DNA of 64,000 nucleotides, taken from NCBI GenBank assembly GCA_017607445.1, contig JAEVHH010000005.1, forward strand, positions 2,299,001 to 2,363,000, in the 5' to 3' direction. This DNA comes from Histoplasma ohiense. Lineage: Eukaryota; Ascomycota; Eurotiomycetes; Onygenales; Ajellomycetaceae. Made by a program: the position numbers and the translations under genes. The notes under the pieces were generated by a model, which did not search any database, was not told the origin of the DNA, and saw only the letters and a list, made by a program, of their open reading frames with translations. Positions 11,355 to 24,597 of the stretch are shown piece after piece. The first letter of the stretch is position 1. Each line of letters begins with the position of its first letter.

Positions 11355-11840
11355 CCAATAACACCACACAATTGTCTATCAAGCAATCAATAGCATATTC
11401 TTCAAAGTACTTTCCCATCCCCTTCAGAGGCAGGAAGAAAGGCCAAGTCACCCAAGCGTATTGGGCGAACAGTGTTAAGTGACTTGACAAACTCCCAGTA
11501 CTCTGGATACGCACCGCCAACCTCCCAGTCTATCAGGCCAGTTATCCGAATCCCTCTTTCCTCGTCATTAATAGCCAGGATATTGCGGGGGTGCAGGTCA
11601 CCATGAGTAAGGACAATACGATGATCTTCGCGGAGCATGAGTCTGACGAACTCAACATATGGTTCCATGGTAGGTCGACTATTACCGGAAAGAAGGAATT
11701 CGTTGTACTGCGTTTCACTCTCCATTGACTCAGGACTCTTACGCATCCACATTTTGCAGCCGACGCACTGAGGGGGATTTCCACCACCGAGATATTTAGA
11801 TGGTAACGGAAGTAATCGGAGATTCTCCAAGATGCAACTA
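11355..11840 (-). pseudogene. Aminoglycoside phosphotransferase (APH)-like kinase fragment, truncated and frameshifted
   Basis: The minus-strand frame 11830-11402 contains the APH catalytic loop LTHGDLHPRNI and the metal-binding GLIDWEVGGAYPEYWEF, with LLREDHRIV upstream, as in the large fungal APH/choline-kinase-like family. After FVKSLNT the continuation (FFLPLKGMGKYFEEYAID, about 11450-11361) lies in another frame, so there is a frameshift near 11450-11480. The N-terminal lobe is absent: recognisable sequence starts at LENLRLLP (about 11840), exactly where the AT-rich transposon block begins. The gene was therefore truncated by that insertion or by an associated deletion. Confidence 0.75.
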
Positions 11841-11859
11841 GCATGAATGATAACTACAA

Positions 11860-12973
11860 TAACATCACAAGTATTCTCAGATCATTGAAATCCACACTAC
11901 AAGCACTCAACATCTTAGTGGAAAGTGCTGTGACTACTGTCAGTGGGAGATGTAATCAGATACCACTTTGACAATTAGAATTTTGAGATTCTGACATGAG
12001 CAGTTACTCTTCTTAAAGAGATGTGAAAAAGTTCTGAGATCAAAGTATGAAAGAATTCAAAAACTTTGTTACAGCTGCTATCACTTTTCATATCAGTGAT
12101 CTTGATTACTACAATGAACACAATCATCAAAAGATCATCAAAGTCATCACTCATTTCAATGTCAAGATACAACAATGTTGGTATCAACATACACATGATA
12201 TATGAACTTTGCCACCATGAGAAGAATTTGTTAGTTGAATGTAATGTCAAGTCATCAATTCAGATAGAAGTTTTCAAGATACTGATAGACAGTACTGAAA
12301 AACAGAGCAATAAGAAGATCAGACAGATCACAGTTCAACAATTTACTTCACATTTATAATCAGTTAAAAAATGTCTGCAGCATTCTTATAGCAAATATCA
12401 TTGAAAATCACATCTCTATATAAAAGTTCTACCTTTCATTTGCTGAGAATTTGACAAATATACAATCAAATTGAAAGAGTTAAGCTATGATGTCACTCTA
12501 TATAAACTTACAATGACAGAATTGAATCTGTCAGAGAGATGAAAGAAGTTTAAAGAGAAGTCAAATTTCAAAAATCTCACTCAAAGCTTTAACAACAGAA
12601 ATATTACTGATAATAAATCACAAAATAAACACAGATGAAATAACACTACAAAATTCAATGACTTCACTCAATCAAAATATTGTCATTATTGCAAGCAATC
12701 AGAACATATCATCAATTCATATTTCAAATAATTCAAAGACAAATTCAAAAATGTCAAATTCAACTCAAAATCTGATGTGAAAGACACAAAGAATTTGAAG
12801 AACTCAAAAAATATTTAAAATATATTATTCAGCTTACAATAACAGTTATAAATACAGAAAGTCAATGCAAAAACATCTTAAACTTCACTGTTATAGTGAA
12901 ACTCACTACATCTAAAAGTCTGCAAAAAATGTTTGTGCTAGTAGATTCTGAATCAGAAATAAACTATATTGAT
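11860..12973 (+). mobile_element. Chromovirus family B, segment 1: gag and start of protease
   Basis: Degenerate Ty3/gypsy coding sequence on the plus strand. Around 12660-12740 a retroviral zinc-knuckle remnant (CHYCKQSEH) is readable, and near 12930-12973 an aspartic-protease motif decayed to VLVDSESEINYID. Numerous TGA stops are present. No LTR is visible on the left, so the element is 5'-truncated against the APH pseudogene. The reading resumes after the inserted family A element at 25137, which proves continuity. Confidence 0.7.
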
Positions 12974-13507
12974 TGTGACAGATTAGCATCTATTAGTAAT
13001 TAACTTACACAATCAACTCCTCTTCTGCACCCACTCATTTCTGACCATTGTGACCTTGTATAACCCTCAATATTCTTCTGCTCCATGCTCTGTGCTTGTA
13101 TAGTTTCTAACAATTCTTTCATATAGCTCTTAACATTCTTTCACTTCATGTTCTGTACTTGTATAGTCTCTAACAATTCTTCTGTGTAGCTTCTTACATT
13201 CTCTCACTCTGTGTTCTGCACTCATATAGTCTTTAACAATTCTTTCATGTAGCTTTCAATGATTTCTTTATTCCACATTCCACATTTGTGTAGTTTTTAA
13301 TGATTCTTATATGTATCTTTTAATGTTCTTCTGCTCTGTATTTCACTATGAAGCAGCTTCTGATATTCTTCTGCTCTGAACTTTTCTCTATAAAAATCTT
13401 CTTCATACAATCTTTTCTTCTGATTTCTTTTCTCTTTCTTTTCTTAATCAATTTGTAATCTGTAATTAGAATAGTATCAAATTGTTAATTGAAATATGTC
13501 TGTTACA
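12974..13507 (+). repeat. 5' LTR of A1
   Basis: 534 bp, TGTGACAG...TGTTACA ends. It contains a TATA-like box TATAAAA at 13389-13395 and, at 13446-13458, AATCAATTTGTAA, which is the exact reverse complement of the bases just downstream of the LTR. Inferred transcription start is about 13446, leaving roughly 62 bp of R-U5. It holds internal tandem blocks of about 60 bp, each including an ACACTGT-like/TCTAACAATTCTT phrase. Confidence 0.9.
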
Positions 13508-13520
13508 TTACAAATTGATT
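13508..13520 (+). promoter_or_regulatory. Primer-binding site of A1, self-priming type
   Basis: TTACAAATTGATT directly abuts the LTR end and is perfectly complementary over 13 bases to 13446-13458 inside the same LTR. This is the Tf1/sushi-type self-priming arrangement, where the transcript 5' end folds back to prime reverse transcription. The equivalent sites in A2 (19703-19715) and A3 (58412-58424) differ only at one CpG-derived dinucleotide. Confidence 0.75.
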
Positions 13521-13877
13521 CTTCTATGTTTAAGATCTGAGTGTTTTGTTATTAGTTCTTACACTCAAGTATGTCATTATCAGTTCTTACATCTGAGTGT
13601 GTTGTTTACAGATCTGAGTGTTTAGTTGTTACAAGAGATCTCTCATGAATCTGAGTGCTCTCATTATTAGTTATATAGATCATCATGTCTAAGTATTCAA
13701 AACATAATCAATCATGTTCTACAAGATCTGAGTGTCTATGAACTGTAACACTGCAAATAGCATTTACAAAGAAGCTTGATCAAGCTTAGCATCACAACAC
13801 TGCAAATAGTGCCTGTAAGAGAATCAAATGTCTACAAGTATTTCTTTTTTTTTTATTATATATTCTTAGATATTGAA

Positions 13878-14167
13878 ATGAACTACAAGCAATTCTATGA
13901 ACACTCACTGCATCTGAACACAGTGGACAATAACTTAGATCTACAAAGCATTCTTCAGCAGCAGACACTACAGATGACTGAATTGCAATGATAATTTACT
14001 GAGATGAGTATTTTCACATTCACTGTTTCTTCTACACTCACATCTCATGAAAAGTCTTCAAGAGAGAAGCTTTCAATCCTCAATAAATACAAAAAAGACC
14101 TAGCACTCTACCTCATGTGAAAGTTAAAAGCAAACATCAAATTGAACATTGATGAATGAGCAATAGA
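13878..14167 (+). pseudogene. A1 gag, N-terminal fragment
   Basis: Starts at the MNYKQFYEHSLHLN segment and matches the A2 gag start MNYKQFYKHPLHPN. It contains LDLQSILQQQ and the SREKLSILNKYKKDL segment and runs into the A2 insertion, with the target duplication ATAGA at 14163-14167. A TGA interrupts the frame after MTELQ. Continues at 20250. Confidence 0.8.
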
Positions 14168-14701
14168 TGTAACAGGTGTACTTCGATTAATGATTTGATA
14201 CTATTCTAATTACAGATTACAAATTGATTAAAGAAAGAAAGAGAAAAGAAATCAGAAGAAAAGATTGTACAAAGAGGGTTCTTATAGAGAGAAGTTCAGA
14301 GTGAAAGAATATCAGAAGCTGCTCCACAGTGAAGCATGAAGTGAAAGAACATTAAAGAATATGTGTAAGAATTGTTAGAAACTACATGAATGCAGAGTGT
14401 GAGATGGGAGAATCATTGAGAACTATGTGAAAGAATCATTAGAGACTACATGAGTGCAGAATATAGAGTGAGAGAATATTAGAAGCTACACAGAAGAATT
14501 GTTAGAGACTATATAAGTGTGAAATATAGAGTGAAAGAATATTAGAAGCTACACAGAAGAATTGTTAGAAACTACATGAGTGCAGAGCACAGAGTGAAAG
14601 AACATTGAGAATTATATGAGATCACAACAGTCAGAAACAAGTGAATGCAGAAGAGAAGTTGATTGCATAAATTAACTACTAACAGATACTAACCCATCAC
14701 A
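14168..14701 (-). repeat. 3' LTR of A2
   Basis: 534 bp, the same length as its partner 19716-20249. The two differ almost only by transitions, many at former CpG sites that became TG in one LTR and CA in the other (for example GTGA versus CAGA within the GAGNNNAAGAATAT motif). This shows mutation on both strands after insertion. Confidence 0.9.
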
Positions 14702-14716
14702 TTATTCTCTTCTATC
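14702..14716 (-). promoter_or_regulatory. Eroded polypurine tract of A2
   Basis: On the minus strand it reads GATAGAAGAGAATAA immediately before the 3' LTR. The homologous tract in A3 keeps seven consecutive G (AGTAGGGGGGGATAA), so four of the seven G have become A here. Confidence 0.75.
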
Positions 14717-14719
14717 AGA

Positions 14720-17700
14720 GTGAGTGAGGACTCATAGATGTCAAGAGTGACAGTGTTCTTCAAAGTGAACACAAGTTCCCAGATCAGATGATTGTATTCT
14801 ATTCATTTGATGAGGTATTCACAGCAGCAGTGGTTGATTCTATTATCAAGAATTGCTTCAATTTCCCACTTGAGTTTATTGTCTTCTTCTATGATGATAG
14901 ATGACTGTCAATCAGAGGTTCTCTGTGAGGGAAATGAATTCTCAGCTGTGGGTTGGAGCAGGTTTGTATGAAAGATGTTGTAGATGTCAGACAGAATGTT
15001 GAGTTGATAATCATATATATCTAATACTTTCTTCACTGTATACTTGATGTGATGATAATCTAGTATATACAAGAGATGATCTGTTTTTATGTTCTTGAGA
15101 TTCAGTCAGACTTTGTCTTCTATATAATGTTGAGTTGCAGAACTTCTTCTGATGTTCACTTGATTTTTATAATTTTACTGAATGCTGATTATTGAAGCTT
15201 CTGCTCATTTGTGAGCTTTCTTCAGCTTATTCATGATGTTCTCTGCCATCTGTATAAGGCTGTGAGTGTATGCAGTTTCTTGAGGAGTCTCAGAGAAGTT
15301 CAGAACCTCTAAGTTGTATCTGTGTAGAAGAAAAAATGAGCTTACATCTGTTGTAGTGGAATCTCAACTGTTAATTACAATCTCAGTATGTGACAGCAGA
15401 TTGCTTCAGTTGTCTTGTGTGTAATTGCAGAACTTATGAAGAATGTTCTTTATCATTTATATCATCCTCTCAGTAGCTTCATCAGTCTCTGAGTGGTATG
15501 CTGTTGATAACTTTCATTCAATTCTTAATAATTGGCATATGTGGGCTCAGAGTGCACTGATGAATTGACTGTCTCTATCTGACACAATGAATGAAGACAG
15601 ACTGTGTATATGATAGAATGAGCTTCTGATAAAGACATCTGCAACTACTTCAGCATTCATCTTGTCACAGAGCTGTAGTATTACATCCTTGCTAAGTCAG
15701 TTGACAATGACTAGAATGTTCATAGAATCTCCACTTTTGAGTAAGAAAACTGCAAAATCAATAACTATATCATGTCAAGTTTGATTGAGAACAGATAGAA
15801 GCTTCAGTATCTTTTTTCAGCATTTATATCATACTGTCACTGAGCTGCAGTGATCACAGTTGTGTATGAACTGATGTATGTCTTTCAACATATCTGATCA
15901 GTAGAATTCTCAGATGATGATGTTGTATATAATTCTGTGTTCTGAGTGTCTGATCATTGATGAGTCATGAATTTCTTGCATGATCTGTGTTCATAGAGAT
16001 TCTGAATCAGGAATTCATTGTCTATTTTGAAAGTGTAAGCAGTTGTTATTGTTGATTGAGCATGCTGAGATATCTGTTCTTGAATATACATCTGCAGAAA
16101 ATTGAGGTGCTTTACTTTGTATGATTTCAGTGACTTGCTGTCAGAATTCATCTGCTTCTGCTGCTAGTCTTCATTGTTCTTTGAGTGAGGGTTCTTGAGC
16201 TTGAAACTGATTGATATGTACATGAGGTTTGTCTGATTGTGTAGAACTTTCTATGATTGCAGAGTTGATTAATTGATGCTCTCAGTGTTTCCATCTGTCA
16301 TCTAGATCATCAGATGATATATCTTATTCTCAGTGAGACAGAGCATCTGTAAGAATGTTCTCTACTTCAGATTGATAATGAATTGTGAATGAAAAACAGC
16401 TAAGAAACAATGATCAATGCATATATCTCTTGATAAGCTTATGAGTGATTGTGAAGTATTCTAAATTCTTATGATCAGTAACAATCTCAAACTTCTCAAC
16501 ACTCATAAGTTTGAACTTTCATTCTTTGAGATATTGTATGATTGCTAGAAGCTTCTTGTTGTAGATCTCATAGTTGCATTCAGCAGATGACATCTTTTTT
16601 AAGATGAAGACACAGAGTTGTAGAACATCTTTGTTATTATATTGTATTAATGCCTCATCTACTATATAATCTGAGATGTCTGTTTCAAGAATTGTATGCT
16701 TATCTGAATTGAATGATTGCAGTATTGAGATGTTTGTGAACATATGCTTCAGCTTTTTGAATACTGTGTCCACTTTGTCAGTTCATTGAAATACAGTGTC
16801 TTTTCAGATCAGATCTGTCAGTGATTGTATGATATTGAAGAAGTCTTTGATGAATCTTCAGTAGAAGTTGACAAATTCTAGAAAGCTTCTAGTCTCTTTT
16901 ACTGAGACTGATGTCTCTCAGTTGAGAATTGCTTTCATCTTCTTAGAATTCATATGTACATCTTTTTCAGCTTCAATGATGAATTCTAGATAGATTGTAG
17001 ACTTGATCTCAAAGTCACATTTATCAATGTTCACTTACAGTCTGACTTTACATAGATGATCAAGCACTTATTGTACATGCTTGCAGTGCTCAGTGAATGA
17101 TTCATCAGTGAAGATCAGAATATTGTTCATGTACACTGAGATGATCTTGTTGAGCAGATCTTATAGAGCTCAGTTAATGTATTTCTGAAATGTGTTTGAA
17201 ATGTTCACTAATTCAAAGAGAATCACTGTTCATTTGTATAATTCATAATGTGTATGAAAAGTGGTTAGTCATTCATCACCTTCATTAATCCTTATCTTAT
17301 AGAAGGCTGCAGAGATGTCAAGCTTTGTAAATCATTTTACTTTTTCTATTTGTTTGAGTATTTCATTGATGAGTGGAAGAGGGTATCAGTTCTTTCATAT
17401 AATCTTATTGAGTTCTCAGTAGTCAATGCAGAATTGTAAGTCTTCTTCTGATTTCTTCACAAACAGTACAGATGCTGTGATGAGTGAGTTGCTAACATAA
17501 ATGAAGTCTTTGTTCAGTAATCTATTGAGCATTTTTTATAGAATAAGAAGTTTGTTGTGTGACATGCTGTAGAGAGAATCTCAGAGTGATTGTGGATTTT
17601 TACTGTCTTTCTTGATGAGCTCAATTGTATGATCTATGCTGAGTTCTTGATGAGAAGGAAGCTTTTCAGCTTCTTTCTCATCAAACACATCTGCAAAGTC

Positions 17701-19340
17701 TCTGTATGATTTGAGTAGTTTCTTGTGCAGTTTCTTGAGATCTTTGAGTTCTAACTTTTCTAATGCTTTTTTGATATTCATCATGCTAGCAGTGAACACT
17801 TGAACATTCTTCTTCTCATGTGCTTGATGAATTAGTAGTTTGTATGCTTCTGCTGATATCTGAGTGAGATCAGCAGTTCTATCAACATTCTTCTTGTAAA
17901 CACAGTCATCTTCTGAGAAAATAAGACAGCAGTTGCATGCATTCAATAAGATTTCAAATTCTGTGAGTTATGATAGACTGAGTATTAGATCATACTCAAG
18001 GTTTTGTATTTCATATATGTATACATTCTTTTTCTCATGTCCTTCTACATTAACATTAAATCTTATCATGTTGTAGAAGACTGATCCTCTGAGGTCATCA
18101 AATTCACTAAGCTTACACAGCTTGAAAAAGAGAATACACTGAAGTTTATACTTCTCAACCAGCTGAGTGTCTATAAGAGTGTAATGAAGAAAACCACTGT
18201 CTATTATTGCTCATACATTGATTAGATTATTTACAATGATAGAGATTATGATTGTGTCTGCTTGCATCTTCTGCTCAAATCTTCAGCTAGCTTTCTGCTT
18301 TTTGAGCTCTTATCTATGTTTTAAAGTGAGAGCTCATCTTTTCCCTGTTCTTGTCTATTCACAGACAACACAGTGTTTACACATGTGAGGGGTTTACTCA
18401 GAGCAATCACATTCAGACATTGATTTACAAAATGCTCTGACTTGTCACAGTGTATGCAGACTTCTCTGACAATTCAGTTGACAGCATTCTTCTCTGAGAT
18501 GTTGAGAACTCTCAGACAACTTGTGTTTATGTGTGGAACTCAGTTCATTGATTCTGATTTGAAGGTGGGGGGCACTGCAGAGTAGTTCAGAGTGTATGTA
18601 TTTGTTTGACAGAATTCTCTGCAGTTTTGAAGTGTGTGGAACTGAGACAGATTGTTGTTCAACAGATGAAGATCAGTGCAGAATTTGCTGTATATTGAAG
18701 ACTTTGAATACTCTATACTTCAGTTATACAATTGAAAGTTCAAGTTCTTGAACAATATATTGATCTTGATGATGTCATTTCAGTCTTGCCCATCTGCTTC
18801 TAGAAGCTTGTGATTGAATTCAGAAAGATAAGTTGTCAATGTGACATTCATCTGATGAGTTTGATTAAGCCAGTCTAATGCCTTGGCTTGAAGTGTAGAA
18901 TTGAGGAAGAGAAAGTTGAGTTGTTGAAAGACTAGCTCTGACATACACTGATGGTTCTGACAATGACTCATTCAGAGTTGGAATTTTGCTAATATGTCAT
19001 CATTCAATCTGCTATGAATATACCACACTTGATTGGATAGTGAGTCTATTGCTTGTTCATCAATGTTCAATTTGACATTTGCTTTTGACTTTCACACAAG
19101 GTAGAGCACTAGATCTTTCTTGTATTTGTTGAGAATTGAGAGCTTCTCTCTTGAGGGCTTTTCATGAGATGTGGGTGTAGAAGGAACAGTGAACACAGAA
19201 GTGTTCATTTCAGTAAGTTGTTGTTGTAATTCAGCCATCTGTAGCATCTGCTGCTGAAGGATGCTTTGTAGATCTAAGTTATCATCCACTGTGTTCGGAT
19301 GCAGTGGGTGTTTGTAGAATTGTTTGTAGTTCATTTCAAT
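14720..19340 (-). pseudogene. A2 gag-pol with chromodomain, inactivated
   Basis: Minus-strand order: gag from about 19340 (MNYKQFYKHPLHPN), a CIHCDKSEHFVNQC zinc knuckle near 18460-18420, an aspartic-protease region near 18200, and a pre-RT segment with LPSHQELSIDHTIELI at about 17670-17610. The RT box is changed to VYMNNILIF (about 17130), then come RNase H (about 16750-16520), integrase (about 16200-15250) and a C-terminal chromodomain (EIEAILDNRINH...EYLIKW, about 14880-14790). Most stops are TGA at expected Trp positions. The RT catalytic pair Asp-Asp reads Asn-Asn. Ty3/gypsy chromoviruses use the chromodomain to steer integration to histone-marked chromatin. Confidence 0.85.
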
Positions 19341-19715
19341 GTCTAAGAACATGTAATAATAATATAAAAAAAGAAAAAGAAATACTTGTAGACACTCAGT
19401 TCTCTTGCAGACACTATTCACAGTGTTGCAGTGCTAAGCTTTGTCAAACTTCTTTGTGAATGCTATTCACAGTGTTACAGTTTGTAGACACTCAGGCCTT
19501 GTAGAACACAGTCAATTGTGTCTCAGACACTTAGAAACAACAGTCTATATAACTAACAATGAAGACACTCAGACTCACAAGAGATCTCTTGTAACAACTA
19601 GACACTCAGATCTGTAAACAACACACTTGAATGTAAGAACTGATAACAACACACTCAGATGTAAGAACTAATAACAAGACACTTGAGTCTTAAATGCAGA
19701 AGAATCAATTCATAA

Positions 19716-20249
19716 TGTAACAGACATACTTCAATTAATGATTTGATACTATTCTAATTACAGATTACAAATTGATTAAGAAAAGAAAGAGAAAAGAAAT
19801 CAGAAGAAAAGATCATACAAAGAGGGTTCTTATAGAGAGAAGTTCAGAGCAGAAGAATATCAGAAGCTGCTCCACAGTGAAGCATAAAGCAGAAGAACAT
19901 TAAGAAGTATGTATAAGAATCATTAGAAACTACACAAGTGCAGAGTGTGAGATGGAGAAATCATTGAGAGCTATGTGAAAAAATTGTTAGAGACTACACA
20001 AGTGCAAGACATGGAGCAGAAGAATGTTAGAAGCTACACAGAAGGATCATTAGAGACTATACAAGCATAAAACACAGAGCAGAAGAACATTAGAAACTAT
20101 ACAGAAGAATCATTAGAAACTACACAAGCACAGAGCACAGAGTGAAAGAACATCAAGAGTTACACAAGATCACAACAGCCAGAAACAAGTGGGTGCAGAA
20201 GAGGAGTTGGTTGCGTAAGTTAACTACTAATGAGTGCTAACTCATCACA
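19716..20249 (-). repeat. 5' LTR of A2
   Basis: 534 bp, adjacent on the left to the primer-binding site 19703-19715. The outer end joins the ATAGA duplication at 20250-20254. Confidence 0.9.
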
Positions 20250-20254
20250 ATAGA

Positions 20255-23200
20255 CTCACTATTCAATCAAGTATGGTATATTCATAGCAGATTGAATGGC
20301 AATGTGTTAGCAAAATTCCAACTCTGAATAAGTCATTGTCAGAATCATCAGCATATATCAGAGCTAGTCTTTCAACAACTCAACTCTCTCTTCCTCAATT
20401 CTATACTTCAAGCCAAGACATTAGACTGACTTAATCAAACTCATCAGATAAATGTCACATTGATAATTTATCTTTCTGAATTCAATCACAAGCTTCTAGA
20501 AGCAGATGAGCAAGACTGAAACAACACTATCAAGATCAATATATTATTCAAGAACTTGAACTTTCAGTTGCATAATCAAAGTATAGAGTGTTCAAAACTC
20601 TCAATATACAGTGAATTCTGCACTGATCTTTATCTATTGAACAATGATCTGTCTCAGTTCTGCACACTTCAAAATCACAGAGAATTCTGCTGAACAAATG
20701 CATACATCTCAAACCACTCTGCAGCACCCCTCATCTCTGAATCAGAATCAATGAACTGAATCTCATATATAAACACAAATTACTCAAAGATTTTCAACAT
20801 CTCAGAGAAAAATATCATCAACTGAATCATCAAAAAAATCTGCATACACTGCAACAAATCAGAGCACTTTATAAATCAATGTCTGAATGCAATTGCTCTG
20901 AGTAAATCTCTCACATGTGTAAATGCTGTGTTGTCTGTGAATAGACAAGAACAGAGAAAAGATGAGCTCTCACTCTAAAATACAGATGAGAGCTCAAGAA
21001 GCAGAAAGCTAGCTGAAGATTTGAGCAGAAGATGTAAATAAATACAATTATAGTCTCTGTCATTGTAAATAACTTAGTTAATATATGAGCAATGATAGAC
21101 AGTGGTTTTCTTCACTACACTCTTATAGACACTCAGCTGATTGAGAAGTATAAGCTTCAGTGTATCTTCTTTCTCAAATCATATAAACTCAGTGAATTTG
21201 ACAGCCTCAGAGAATCCATCTTCTACAACATGATAAGATTTAATGTCAACATAGAAGAATATGAGAAAAAGAACATATATGCATACAAAATACAAGACCT
21301 TGAGTACAATCTAATACTCAGTCTATTATAGCTCACAGAATTTGAAACCTTGTTGAACATATACAATCACTGCCTTATTTTCCCAGAAGACAACTGTGTT
21401 TACAAGAAGAATATCAATAGAACCACTGATCTCACTCAGATATCAGTGAAAGTGTACAAACTACTAATTCATCAAGCACATGAGAAGAAGAACATTCAAG
21501 TGTTCACTGCTAGTATAATGAATATTAAAAAAGTGTTAGAAAAGCTAGAATTCAAAGATCTCAAGAAATCATGTAAGAAACTATCTGAATTGTACAAAGA
21601 CTTTGCAGACATATTCAATGAAAAAGAAGCTGAAAAGCTTCCTTCTCATCAAGAACTCAGTATAGATCATACAATCAAACTCATCAAGAAGAACAGTAAG
21701 AATTCACAATCACTCTGAGATTCTCTCTATAGTATATCACACAACAAGCTCCTCATTCTATGAAAAATGCTCAACAGACTATTGAACAAAGACTTCATTC
21801 ATATTAGCAACTCATCCATCACAGCATCTGTACTATTCATGAAGAAATCAGAAGAAGGTTTATAATTCTGTGTTGACTATTGAGAACTCAACAAGATTAC
21901 ACAGAAGAATCAATATCCTCTCTCACTCATCAATGAAATATTTGAATGAGTAGAAAAAGCAAAATGATTTACAAAGCTTGACATCTCTGCAGCCTTCTAT
22001 AAGATAAGAATTAATGAAGATGATGAATGACTAATCACTTTTTGTACACATTATAGATTATATGAATGGACAGTGACTCTCTTTGAATTAGTGAACACTC
22101 TGAGCATGTTTCAGAAATATATTAACTGAGCTCTATGAGATCTGCTTGATGAGATTGTCTCAGTGTATATGAACAATATTCTGATCTTCATTAATGAACT
22201 GCTCACTGAGTACTGCAAGTATATATGACAAGTGCTTGATCATCTACAAAAAGCTGAACTGCAAGTGAACATTGACAAATACAACTTCAAGATCAAGTCT
22301 ACAATCTATCTAGAATTCATCATTGAAGCTGAAAAAGATGTATGCATGGATTCTAAGAAGATGAAAGCAATCCTCAACTGAGAGATATCAGTCTTGATAA
22401 AAGAGACTAGAAACTTTCTAGAATTTGTCAACTTCTACTGAAGATTTATTAAAAACTTCTTCAATATCATACAACTACTGACAGATCTGATCTGAAAAGA
22501 CACTGTGTTTCAATGAACTGACAAAGTGAATGCAGCATTCAAAAAGCTGAAGTGTATATTCACAAGCACTTCAATGCTGCAATCATTTGATTTGAATAAG
22601 CATATAATTCTTGAAATGAATGTCTCAGATTATATAGTAGATGAGACACTGATGCAATATGATAACAAAAATGTTCTATAACTCTGTATCTTCATCTCAA
22701 AAAAGATGTCATCTGCTGAATACAACTATAAGATCTACAACAAGAAGCTTCTAGTGATCATATAATATCTTGAAAAATGAAAGTTCAAACTTATGAGTGT
22801 TGAAAAGTTTGAGATTGTTATCAATCATAAGAACTTAGAGTACTTCACAATCACTTATAAGCTCACTGAAAGACATATGCATTGATCATTGTTTCTTAGT
22901 CATTTTTCATTCACAATTCATTATTGATCTGAAATAGAGAACACTTTTGTGAATGCTCTGTTTCATCAAAAACAAGATATATCATCTGATGATTTGAACA
23001 ACAGATGAAAACACTAAGAGCATTGATTAATCAACTCTGCAATTATAGAAAGTTCTACACAATCAGATGAATCTCATATACATGTCAATCAGTTCTGAGC
23101 TCAAAAACTCTCATTTGAAGAACAATGAAAGCTAGTGACAGAAGTAGATGAATTCTGACAACAAGTCACTGAAGCTGTACAAAACAGAGCATCTCAATTC

Positions 23201-24580
23201 TCTGCAGATGTATACTCAAGAACAGATATCTCAGCATGTTCAATTGATGATGACAACTGCTTACACTTTTGAGATAGATGATGAATCCTCAATTCAGAAT
23301 CTCTACAAACACAGATCATGCAAGAAATTCATAACTTGCTGATGACTGAATATTCAGAATGCAAAATCATGTACAACATTGTTGCTCAAGAATTCTACTG
23401 ATCAGATATATTGAAAGATATACACTGATTTATACACAACTGTGATCACTGCAGCTCAGTGATGATATGATGTGAATGCTGAAAAAAGATGCTGAAGTCT
23501 CTATCTGTTCTCAACTGAACTTGATGCAATATAGCTATTGATTTTGCAGTTTTCTTATTCAAAAGTGAAGATTCTATAAACATTCTAGTCATTGTTGATC
23601 AACTCAGCAAGAGTGTAATACTACAGCTCTGTGATAAGATGAATATCAAAGTAGTTGCAGATGCTTTCATCAGAAGTCTGTTCTATTATATACACAGTCT
23701 ATCTTCATTCATTGTGTCAGATAGAAACAGTCAATTCATCAGCACACTCTGAGTCTGTGTATATCAATTATTAAAAATCAAACAAAAGTTATCAACAGTA
23801 TATCATTCAGAAACTGATGAAGCTATCAAGAGAATAATACAAACAGTAAAGAACATTCTTCATAAGTTCTGCAATTACACACAAAACAACTGAAGCAATC
23901 TGCTGTCACACACTGAGATTGTGATTAATGATCAAGATTTCACTACAACAGATATAAGCTTATTCTTTCTTCTATATAAATACAACTTAGAGATTCTGAA
24001 CTTCTCTGAGACTCTCCAAGAAACTGCATACATCTGCAGTCTTATACAGACAGCAGAGAATATCATGAGCAAGCTGAAGAAAGTTTATAAATGAACAGAA
24101 GCTTTAATAATCAGCACTCAGTAAAATTATAAAAATCAAACAAACATCAGAAGAAGTTCTACAACTCAATACTATATAGAAAACAAAATCTGACTGAATC
24201 TCAAGAACATAAAAACAGATCATTCCTCACATACACTAGATTATCATCACATCAAATATACAGTGAAGAAAGTGCTAGACACACACAATTATCAACTTGA
24301 CACTCTGTCTGATATTCATGATATCTTTCATACAAACCTGCTCTGATCTGTGGCTGAGAATCCATTTCTCTCACAGAGAATCTTCAATTGACAGCCATCT
24401 GTCATTATAGAAGAAGACAATGAACTTGAGTGAGAAATTGAAGCAATTTTTAATGATAGAATCAATCACTGCTGCTGTGAATACCTCATCAAATGAATAG
24501 AATACAATCATTCAATCTGGAAATCCACATCTGTCTTGAAAGACATCATCACTCTCAACATCTATAAGTTCTCACTCATC
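20255..24580 (+). pseudogene. A1 gag (rest), protease, RT, RNase H, integrase, chromodomain
   Basis: Continues A1 after the A2 insertion. Readable blocks: gag to about 20990 with a CIHCNKSEHFINQC knuckle, protease segment MIDSGFLHYTLIDTQ at 21092, LPSHQELSIDHTIKLI at about 21645, RT box VYMNNILIF at about 22165, RNase H about 22550-22980, integrase about 23150-24100, and chromodomain EWEIEAIFNDRINH...EYLIKW about 24430-24560 (Trp positions read TGA). Active-site Asp codons of the RT YxDD box have become Asn. No intact frame exceeds about 120 codons. Confidence 0.85.
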
Positions 24581-24582
24581 TC

Positions 24583-24597
24583 AGTAGAGAGGGATAA
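24583..24597 (+). promoter_or_regulatory. Polypurine tract of A1
   Basis: AGTAGAGAGGGATAA directly precedes the 3' LTR. Two of seven G in the ancestral run are replaced by A. Confidence 0.75.

Larger units (their letters stand above)
14168..20249 (-). mobile_element. Family A chromovirus copy 2 (A2), nested in A1 gag, opposite orientation
   Basis: Bounded by 534-bp LTRs (5' LTR 19716-20249, 3' LTR 14168-14701) and the 5-bp duplication ATAGA (14163-14167 and 20250-20254). The flanking gag sequence of A1 rejoins exactly when one copy of ATAGA is removed. Total 6082 bp. Heavily mutated: 15001-15240 contains no CC, GG or CG dinucleotide by my count. Confidence 0.93.
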
